64,000 nucleotides of DNA from Hyphomicrobiales bacterium. GTDB lineage: Bacteria > Pseudomonadota > Alphaproteobacteria > Rhizobiales > Beijerinckiaceae. Both the position numbers and the translations under genes were made by a program. The notes under the pieces are model-generated. The model did no database searches, was not told where the DNA came from, and was given only the letters and a program-made list of their open reading frames with translations. This document shows, piece by piece, positions 58,170-64,000 of this stretch (the first letter of the stretch is position 1; each line of letters opens with the position of its first letter). Where the stretch lies: the NCBI GenBank assembly GCA_930633495.1, contig CAKNFJ010000001.1:1-64000 (forward strand). The letters run 5' to 3'.

Positions 58170-59002
58170 TGGCTCTCATCGAGACGCTGCTGTCGCCCTT
58201 CCGGTTCGACTTCATGGTCAATGCGCTGGTGATATCCGCGATCGTCGCCGTGCCGATGGCGCTATTGTCCTGCTTCCTCGTGCTGAAGGGCTGGTCGCTG
58301 ATGGGCGATGCGATCAGCCATGCCGTGTTTCCCGGCGTGGTCCTCGCCTATATCTTCGGCTTTCCCTATGCGATCGGCGCTTTCGCCGCCGGCATGGTGT
58401 GCGCCACCGCGACGGGCTTCCTGAAGGAGAACAGCCGGATCAAGCAGGACACGGTGATGGGCGTGGTCTTCTCCGGCATGTTCGGCCTCGGCCTCGTCCT
58501 CTATGTCAAGATCCAGTCGGACGTGCATCTCGACCACATCCTGTTCGGCGACATGCTTGGGGTTTCCGGGGCCGACATCGCCGGGGCCGCGGCGATCGCC
58601 GCGTTCACCGCGGCGGTGATCGGCATCAAATGGAAGGATTTCCTGCTGCACGCCTTTGATCCGGCGCAGGCGCAAGCGGTCGGCCTGCGGGTGAAGCTGC
58701 TGCATTATGGCCTGCTCGGGCTGATCTCGCTGACGATCGTCGGTGCGCTGCAGGCCGTCGGCATCATCCTCGCCATCGCCATGCTGATCGCGCCCGGCGC
58801 CATCGCATTCCTGCTCACCCGCCGCTTCGCCACGATGCTCCTGGCATCGGTCGCCATCGCCGTGGCTGGCTCGCTGCTCGGCGTCTATCTCTCCTTCTTT
58901 CTCGACAGTGCGCCGGCGCCGACGATCGTGCTGCTTTTGTCGATCGTCTTCGTCTTCGCGCTCCTTCATGGAAACCGAAGAGTGCCGGAGGCGTCGGCAT
59001 AG
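58169..59002 (+). CDS. sitD: Manganese/iron ABC transporter, permease subunit 2
   Basis: A 277-aa ABC-3 family permease ([20 protein letters not shown]...) with about 8 membrane helices and the paralogous motif SLMGDAISHAVFPGVVLAY. The ATG at 58169 shares a base with the sitC stop. A much longer open frame upstream of this ATG runs out of frame through sitC and is not coding. With SitC it forms the heterodimeric membrane channel. Confidence 0.92.
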   Translation: MALIETLLSPFRFDFMVNALVISAIVAVPMALLSCFLVLKGWSLMGDAISHAVFPGVVLAYIFGFPYAIGAFAAGMVCATATGFLKENSRIKQDTVMGVVFSGMFGLGLVLYVKIQSDVHLDHILFGDMLGVSGADIAGAAAIAAFTAAVIGIKWKDFLLHAFDPAQAQAVGLRVKLLHYGLLGLISLTIVGALQAVGIILAIAMLIAPGAIAFLLTRRFATMLLASVAIAVAGSLLGVYLSFFLDSAPAPTIVLLLSIVFVFALLHGNRRVPEASA

Positions 59003-59126
59003 GCGCCGCCTGTTGGATCTCCACGCATCTGGCAGCTCTGGCTGGTAGACCGCCCCGAGTCGATTGACCGGCAAGGCCCGGCGGGATCACTCTCGCGGAC
59101 CGCCGGCTGGCAGTCGGGAGGGCGCG

Positions 59127-60434
59127 ATGCAGCCTGAGACGCATTACGCAAAGAGCGGCGAGGTCCGCATCGCGTATCAGATCCTGGGAAACGGACCGAT
59201 CGATCTCGTCTTCGTGCCCGGTTTCATCTCGAATCTCGATCACTCCTGGGACGAACCGACGCTCGCGTATTTCCTGACCCGTCTTGCCAACTTCAGCCGC
59301 CTGATCCTGTTCGACAAGCGCGGCACCGGCCTTTCGGACAGGATCGGAAACCTGCCGACCCTCGAGGAGAGGATGGACGACGTTCGCGCCGTCATGGACG
59401 CTGCCGGAAGCAAGCGGGCCGCGCTTTTCGGGGTGTCCGAGGGAGGTGCGATGAGCCTGCTGTTCGCAGCGACATATCCCGAACGATGCACGGCTCTAAC
59501 CCTCTATGGCACCTATGCGCACTTCTTCTCCTATGTTCTGCCTCCCGACCGATTCGAGGTCTTTGTCGCCGGCATCGATGAGCGTTGGGGTTCCGGTGCC
59601 AGCCTCGCGGCGTTTGCTCCGAGCAAGGTCGGCGACGGCCCCTTCACCGCCTGGTGGGCGCGCTTCGAACGGCTGGGGGCCAGTCCGTCTGCGGTGATCT
59701 CGCTGATGCGGATGAACACCGAGATCGATGTGCGCCATGTCCTTCCGGTCATCCACACGCCGACATTGGTTCTCCACCGGGTCGGAGACACGCGCGTCAA
59801 TGTCGAGGGCGGGCGGAACATCGCCCAGGGAATCCCGGGATCTCGCTATGTCGAACTGCCCGGCAATGATCATGTGCTTTGGGCCGGAGACGTCGATGTC
59901 GCAACGGATGCGATCGAAGAGTTCCTCACGGGATCGCGACATCACAACGAGAGCGACCGCGTTCTGACCACGGTCCTCTTCACCGACATCGTCGATTCCA
60001 CCAGGCGCCTGACGGAATTGGGCGATCACGCCTGGAAGGGGCTGATCGATCGACACGACCATATCGTTCGTCAGGAACTCGCCCGCTATCGCGGCCGTGA
60101 GGTGAAGACGCTTGGAGACGGCTTCGTCGCGACGTTCGACGGGCCGGCCCGCGCGGTGCGCTGCGCCAGCGCGATCGCCGATACGGTTCGGTCGCTTGGG
60201 CTCGAAGTGCGCAGCGGCGTGCATACGGGCGAGGTCGAGCTCAAGGGCGAAGATATCGCCGGTATCGCCGTGAATACGGCGGCCCGGGTGTCATCCGTGG
60301 CTGGCCCCGGTGAAGTGCTCGTCTCAAGCACCGTTCGCGATCTGGTCGCGGGTTCGGGTATTCGATTCACGGAGTTCGGCTCCCACTCCTTGAAGGGCAT
60401 TCAAGATGAGATCCGGCTTTTTCTCGTGGCTTGA
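59127..60434 (+). CDS. Alpha/beta-hydrolase fused to class III adenylate cyclase
   Basis: A 435-aa two-domain protein. Residues about 1-270 form an alpha/beta-hydrolase, with the nucleophile elbow GVSEGGAMS, Asp in RVGDTRV and His in GNDHVLW. Residues about 280-430 form a class III cyclase homology domain: metal Asps in LFTDIVDST and LGDGFVA, the substrate Lys in EVKTLGDG and the Asp/Asn/Arg of EDIAGIAVNTAAR. All catalytic positions look intact, so it should make cAMP. The layout matches mycobacterial Rv1900c, where the hydrolase domain flanks a cyclase. GGGAGGG precedes the ATG. Confidence 0.87.
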   Translation: MQPETHYAKSGEVRIAYQILGNGPIDLVFVPGFISNLDHSWDEPTLAYFLTRLANFSRLILFDKRGTGLSDRIGNLPTLEERMDDVRAVMDAAGSKRAALFGVSEGGAMSLLFAATYPERCTALTLYGTYAHFFSYVLPPDRFEVFVAGIDERWGSGASLAAFAPSKVGDGPFTAWWARFERLGASPSAVISLMRMNTEIDVRHVLPVIHTPTLVLHRVGDTRVNVEGGRNIAQGIPGSRYVELPGNDHVLWAGDVDVATDAIEEFLTGSRHHNESDRVLTTVLFTDIVDSTRRLTELGDHAWKGLIDRHDHIVRQELARYRGREVKTLGDGFVATFDGPARAVRCASAIADTVRSLGLEVRSGVHTGEVELKGEDIAGIAVNTAARVSSVAGPGEVLVSSTVRDLVAGSGIRFTEFGSHSLKGIQDEIRLFLVA

Positions 60435-60512
60435 GCCGATCCGGCCCGCAACGCGACAGACGCGACGCAAGGATCGTGGCAAGATGGCAGGAAACATTCT
60501 ACCGTCCTGCCG

Positions 60513-61001
60513 ATGCTGATCGAACAAGAACACGCGATCATTTATCGGGAGCGGCAGTTGCCGCTCCCGCTGAGGCTATTCAGCTTGGTGCTCGGGCTAG
60601 GCGTCGGGATCGTTATCCCGATCCCTTTCATTATTCACGCAGATTGGGGAACTCCCTCGCCCACGCTGCTTCTGGCGGCGCTTTGCATCGTATTCCCGGC
60701 GGTGCTGGGGAGCTTCTTCGTGCTCCTGTCCTTCGCAAGCTCCACCGAACTACGGCTGGACCAGACGACGGGGCACGCCATGAGGATCATGCGCGGGCCT
60801 TTTCTGCGGCGCCATGAAACCTATCCGTTTTCGGCGCTCACGGCGCCCACATTGATCATGAGAGACAGCGAGGACGGCCAATATCCCATTCTGCGCATGC
60901 GCCTGCCCAAGTGGCCGGCGGTGGAGATGAGCGAGTTCTCGGGACGCGCGGAAGCCGAGAAATGGCAGGAGCGCATAACGACCCTTCTTGCAAAAGCCTG
61001 A
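60513..61001 (+). CDS. Two-helix membrane protein, unknown
   Basis: A 162-aa protein. Two transmembrane helices (LFSLVLGLGVGIVIPIPFII and LLLAALCIVFPAVLGSFFVLLSFA, about 21-75) precede a cytoplasmic or periplasmic domain with short beta strands (ELRLDQTTGHAMRIMRGP..., SALTAPTLI, PILRMRLP) that looks PH-like or YdbT-like. It ends in a helix (AEAEKWQERITTLLAK). Function unknown. It follows the cyclase gene by about 80 bases and may be co-transcribed. Confidence 0.65.
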   Translation: MLIEQEHAIIYRERQLPLPLRLFSLVLGLGVGIVIPIPFIIHADWGTPSPTLLLAALCIVFPAVLGSFFVLLSFASSTELRLDQTTGHAMRIMRGPFLRRHETYPFSALTAPTLIMRDSEDGQYPILRMRLPKWPAVEMSEFSGRAEAEKWQERITTLLAKA

Positions 61002-61054
61002 GCGGACGAGATGACCCGAGGCGCAATGGCTCTGCAGGCATGCGCGGCGGCGCA

Positions 61055-61564
61055 TCATCGCCCGAAATTTTCGGCATCGAGGCGGCGATAGGCGAAATAG
61101 CGGCCTTCGGGCACGTCAGGCGGCAGCGGCACGGCTTCGAACGCAGGATGATCGAGCGGCCAGCCGGCAACGACCAAGCAGCCGATCCGGGCAAGATTCG
61201 CGACATGGTCCGGTAGCCATGCGAAGGCCAGCCGATCGCGCTCGGGCACGCCGGTCGTGACATCGACATGAATCAGAATGGCGGCGGCACCGTGCCGGGC
61301 AGCGAAGGCCGGCAATGTCTCCTCCATCTCGCCGACGATCAGGAGGTGCCGGGGCGGCATCGACCGGGGATTCGGGGCGGGGGTGCGTTCGAAAACGTGG
61401 ATGTCGCGCCCCGGCAGCCTTTCGCGCAGATGGTCATAGGTCCGGCCGTTGCCGAGCCCCAGTTCAAGGACGAGCCCTTCCCTGTCCGCCACGCGACCGG
61501 CGGCCCAGTTCAACATGCTGCGCTGGGCCTCCAGGCGGCGGATGAAGCTGTCGAGCCGGCTCAT
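61055..61564 (-). CDS. SAM-dependent methyltransferase
   Basis: A 169-aa class I methyltransferase. Motif I is LVLELGLGNGRTYDHLRE (about 31-48), the acidic end of beta-2 is VFERTPAP and motif IV falls near AAILIHVDVTT. The substrate is unknown. The ATG at 61564 gives the compact form MSRLDSFIRRLEAQR; an upstream frame to 61648 is low complexity and unlikely. Confidence 0.75.
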   Translation of the reverse strand: MSRLDSFIRRLEAQRSMLNWAAGRVADREGLVLELGLGNGRTYDHLRERLPGRDIHVFERTPAPNPRSMPPRHLLIVGEMEETLPAFAARHGAAAILIHVDVTTGVPERDRLAFAWLPDHVANLARIGCLVVAGWPLDHPAFEAVPLPPDVPEGRYFAYRRLDAENFGR

Positions 61565-61741
61565 CGAACCCCGTTCGCTGTCCCATGGTTGCGGACCGGA
61601 GCGCCGGCACGACCGGGCAAGAAGGCAGCCGATTCGCCCGCTTGCCAAACCGATCCGCCCGGTGGCCTAATCCCGGAAAGGACCCGCATCGTCGGGCAGG
61701 TATCGAAGGCCGGCAAGAGCCTTTCCCAGGGAGAGACGTTG

Positions 61742-62719
61742 ATGATGACGAAGCGATATCTCATCGCGGCAACGGCTGCGGTGTCCGTGGTGGCATTGTG
61801 CGGGCCGGCGCTCGCGGAAACCTGGCCGACGCGGCCGATCACCTTCATCGTTCCGTTTCCTGCCGGCGGCGGCACGGACGCTTTTGCGCGGCCGCTGGCC
61901 GCCCAGCTCGATCAGCAACTGGGCCAGCGCATCATCATCGAGAATCGCGGCGGCGCGGGCGGGACAGTGGGCGCATCGGCCGCCGCGAAAGCCAAGCCGG
62001 ACGGCTACACCTTCTTTGTCGGGGCCGCGCATCATGCGATCGCGCCGGCGCTCTATCCGAAGCTCGACTACAATATCCAGACCGATTTCATTCCGATCGC
62101 GGTCATCGCCCAGCCGCCACAGGTGATCGTGGTTCATCCGGGCAAGGTTCAGGCCAAGACCGTCGCCGAGCTGGTCGACTTCGCCAAGAAGAATCCGGAA
62201 AAGCTGAATTACGCCTCCGCCGGCAACGGCACGACGCACCACCTCGCCGGTGAGCTGTTCCAGATTTCGACGGGAACGAAGCTGACCCATGTGCCATATC
62301 GCGGTGCCGGCCCTGCCCTGCAGGATACCGTCGCCGGACAGGTCGATTTGCTGTTCGACGGGCTCGGCTCGTCGGCGGCGCAGATCCAGAGCGGCGCCCT
62401 GCGGGCCCTGGCCGTCGCCGCGCCGACGCGCTCCGAGGCGGTGCCGGACGTGCCGACCGCCAAGGAAGCCGGCCTCGCCGGCTACGAGGTCTCGACCTGG
62501 TACGCGCTCTGGGCGCCGAAGGGGACGCCGCCCGAGATCGTGACGCGGATGCAGGCCGAGGTCGACAAGGCCTTGAAGTCGCCGATGATCGATGCGGCCT
62601 GGAAAAAGAACGGCTCGCCGATTCCGAGCCTTGCGAGCGATGCCTTCGGTCGCTTCGTCGCGGCGGAGGTCGAGCGCTGGGGCAAGGTCGTCAAGGAAGC
62701 GCAGGTGAAGCTGGAGTGA
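61742..62719 (+). CDS. Bug-family (TctC-type) substrate-binding protein
   Basis: A 325-aa periplasmic protein. A Sec signal peptide (YLIAATAAVSVVALCGPALA) precedes the Bug fold: TWPTRPITFIVPFPAGGGTDAFAR, GQRIIIENRGGAGGTVG and VPYRGAGPALQDTVAG. It differs from the paralogue at 53788 in having no twin-arginine motif. No transporter membrane genes adjoin it. GGGAGAG lies before the tandem ATGs at 61742/61745. A longer open frame from 61268 overlaps the methyltransferase and is rejected. Confidence 0.9.
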   Translation: MMTKRYLIAATAAVSVVALCGPALAETWPTRPITFIVPFPAGGGTDAFARPLAAQLDQQLGQRIIIENRGGAGGTVGASAAAKAKPDGYTFFVGAAHHAIAPALYPKLDYNIQTDFIPIAVIAQPPQVIVVHPGKVQAKTVAELVDFAKKNPEKLNYASAGNGTTHHLAGELFQISTGTKLTHVPYRGAGPALQDTVAGQVDLLFDGLGSSAAQIQSGALRALAVAAPTRSEAVPDVPTAKEAGLAGYEVSTWYALWAPKGTPPEIVTRMQAEVDKALKSPMIDAAWKKNGSPIPSLASDAFGRFVAAEVERWGKVVKEAQVKLE

Positions 62720-62755
62720 GGGCGCGCGATCGCGGGCCTGCTCGAAGCCCGCCGT

Positions 62756-63316
62756 TCACGAACCGCTTTCCGCGTCGCCGTCGATGACGGCGCGTGCCGT
62801 CGCATAGCCGAAGCCGAGTCGCGCCAGCGCGGCGAGATCCTTCTGGCGGGACGCTGCCCGGTCGTCCTGCCGGCGCCAGGGGCCCAGCCGGCGGCGCTTC
62901 GCGGCGATGCGCGCCGCGGCAATCTCGTCATCGGCATGCGTGGCCGCGAAGCTGTCGGCGAGATCGCGCGCGACGCCTTTCGCGGCCAGCTTGGCCGCGA
63001 CAGCGCGGCTCGATTGCCCCTTGCGTCTCAGCGTTGCAGCTCTCGCCTCGGCGAAGCGGCGGTCGTCGATCAGGCCGGACGAGACGCAGCGGGCGATCAC
63101 CTCGTCGAGCGTCTCGGCGTGGAGAGCGGGATCGTCGCTGTGGTAGCGGCAGCTCACGGCGATCTTGCGCGCCAGCACCCGGCGTAGCTGCGCGGCGGGC
63201 GCAGAGTAGCGTTCGAGATAATGCAGGGCTGCCCGCTGCAGATAATTCGCGCTAATGCGCCGCGGCGCACGGGCAGGGCGAGCCCCCTGCCTCTTCGGGC
63301 GTTCGCAGTCCGGCAT
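62756..63316 (-). CDS. recX: RecX-family regulatory protein
   Basis: A 186-aa RecX-like helical-repeat protein that modulates RecA filaments. Visible repeats include LQRAALHYLERYSAPAAQLRRVL (about 26-48), VIARCVSSGLIDDRRFAEARAATLRRKGQSSRAVAAKLAAKG (about 73-114) and the C-terminal RLGFGYATARAVID. The N-terminus is Arg/Pro-rich. It is in tandem with arfB, 4 bases apart. No recA is seen in the window. Confidence 0.85.
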   Translation of the reverse strand: MPDCERPKRQGARPARAPRRISANYLQRAALHYLERYSAPAAQLRRVLARKIAVSCRYHSDDPALHAETLDEVIARCVSSGLIDDRRFAEARAATLRRKGQSSRAVAAKLAAKGVARDLADSFAATHADDEIAAARIAAKRRRLGPWRRQDDRAASRQKDLAALARLGFGYATARAVIDGDAESGS

Positions 63317-63320
63317 GGCG

Positions 63321-63740
63321 CTAGTCGGCCGTCGGCTTCTGGCGGCCAGTCTTGACGCCGGAACGCCGCTCCTTCGAGGCGAGCCTGCGTTCCTTCGAGG
63401 CCTTGGTGGGCTTGGTCGCGCGGCGAACCGTGGGCTTGACCGCGGAGCCCCGGATCATCTCGAGCAGGCGCTCGACGGCTTCCTCGCGATTGCGCTTCTG
63501 GCTGCGATGCGTCTGCGCGACGATCACGATGATCCCGTCCTGGGTCAGCTTGCTGCCGGCGAGTTTCATCAGGCGGATGGCGACCTCGTTCGGCAGCGAG
63601 GGCGAGCGGCGCGCGTCGAAGCGGATCTGCACCGCGCTCGACACCTTGTTGACATGCTGGCCGCCCGGCCCCGAGGCACGCACGAAGCTTTCCTCGATCT
63701 CGCTCTCGTCGATCGCGATGGACGGGGTGACTTGAATCAT
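63321..63740 (-). CDS. arfB: Alternative ribosome-rescue peptidyl-tRNA hydrolase ArfB
   Basis: A 139-aa release-factor-like protein. The catalytic GGQ is in [14 protein letters not shown] (about 27-40). The basic C-terminal tail ([33 protein letters not shown]) is the part that enters the empty mRNA channel of stalled ribosomes. The ATG is [22 protein letters not shown]. It is upstream of recX on the same strand and divergent from mazG. Confidence 0.93.
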   Translation of the reverse strand: MIQVTPSIAIDESEIEESFVRASGPGGQHVNKVSSAVQIRFDARRSPSLPNEVAIRLMKLAGSKLTQDGIIVIVAQTHRSQKRNREEAVERLLEMIRGSAVKPTVRRATKPTKASKERRLASKERRSGVKTGRQKPTAD

Positions 63741-63777
63741 GGGAGGACGCTATCGCAATTCACGGAGAGATGCAGCG

Positions 63778-64000
63778 ATGAAGCCTTCCCGCGACATTGA
63801 ACGGCTCGTCGCGATCATGGCGGCGCTGCGCACGCCTGGAACGGGCTGCCCCTGGGATCTGGAGCAGGATTTCGCATCGGTCTCCCCCTATACGATCGAG
63901 GAAGCCTATGAAGTCGCCGATGCGATCGCGCGCGGCGACAAGCTGGACCTCAAGGACGAGCTCGGCGACCTGCTGCTGCAGGTCGTCTTCCATGCGCGAA
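63778..64000 (+). CDS. mazG: Nucleoside triphosphate pyrophosphohydrolase MazG, 5' part
   Basis: The first 74 codons run to the window end. [44 protein letters not shown] and [17 protein letters not shown] carry the EExxE and ExxD metal-binding motifs of MazG. It hydrolyses damaged or excess NTPs. GGAG lies 12 bases upstream of the ATG. Partial because of the window edge. Confidence 0.9.
   Translation, partial: MKPSRDIERLVAIMAALRTPGTGCPWDLEQDFASVSPYTIEEAYEVADAIARGDKLDLKDELGDLLLQVVFHAR

Noticed and set aside
61268..61741. Longer N-terminus for the second Bug-family protein
   Set aside because: The extension overlaps the opposite-strand methyltransferase and precedes a perfect signal peptide, so the start is at 61742.

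Overview
The window is a high-GC alphaproteobacterial chromosome segment, most likely from the order Hyphomicrobiales (Rhizobiales), with a Bosea-like gene order. This is inferred from gene content and was not checked against a database. Supporting signs are the trpGDC-moaC-moeA-lexA-comEC-gltX-gltA order, a LexA box of the alphaproteobacterial GTTC-N7-GTTC type upstream of lexA, an IalB-family secreted protein, a glnB-glnA pair, a sitABCD manganese/iron transporter and palindromic intergenic repeats of the sort common in this order.

Region 1-8650 differs from the rest. It is visibly richer in A+T, especially 6900-7230. It holds six leftward genes that all overlap by 1-4 bases: three large tyrosine-recombinase-like proteins (410, 519 and 771 aa), two small proteins with a helix-turn-helix-like segment and helical or coiled-coil character (161 and 150 aa), and a RecD2-like helicase (709 aa). 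Both flanks carry inward-pointing copies of TGGTGCG. I read it as an integrative element core that sits directly after the stop codon of a metallo-beta-lactamase-fold gene. Its arrangement resembles the recombinase modules of Gamma-Mobile-Trio islands and of Tn554. It is the best candidate here for an undescribed system.

Region 8654-16031 is a leftward housekeeping run: rlpA, a D-alanyl-D-alanine carboxypeptidase, tmk, holB, metG, tatD and an MBL-fold hydrolase. A tRNA-Ser(TGA) follows at 16320, then a 3'-truncated IS3-family element (16459-about 17622). The truncation lies next to nhaA, whose product is fused to an N-terminal DsbA-like thioredoxin domain. Small genes, a PRC-barrel protein and the bifunctional NAD(P)HX repair enzyme follow, then glnB-glnA, a flippase/glycosyltransferase pair, parE and a LysR regulator.

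Region 32000-43000 is a metabolic and transport mix: a CaiB/BaiF-type CoA transferase or racemase, an AEC permease, a CoA-ester lyase, hspQ, an IalB protein, a YejA-like periplasmic binding protein, an adenylation-domain relic, two small secreted proteins and a HerA-like ATPase. Region 43207-53649 is the conserved tryptophan, molybdenum cofactor, SOS, competence, gltX and gltA block.

The right end holds two orphan Bug-type (TctC) binding proteins, an IS5-type transposase scar, the sitABCD operon with possible metal-responsive operators, an alpha/beta-hydrolase-adenylate cyclase fusion resembling mycobacterial Rv1900c, a methyltransferase, recX, arfB and the 5' part of mazG, which runs off the window. 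I saw no CRISPR array, rRNA operon or replication origin.
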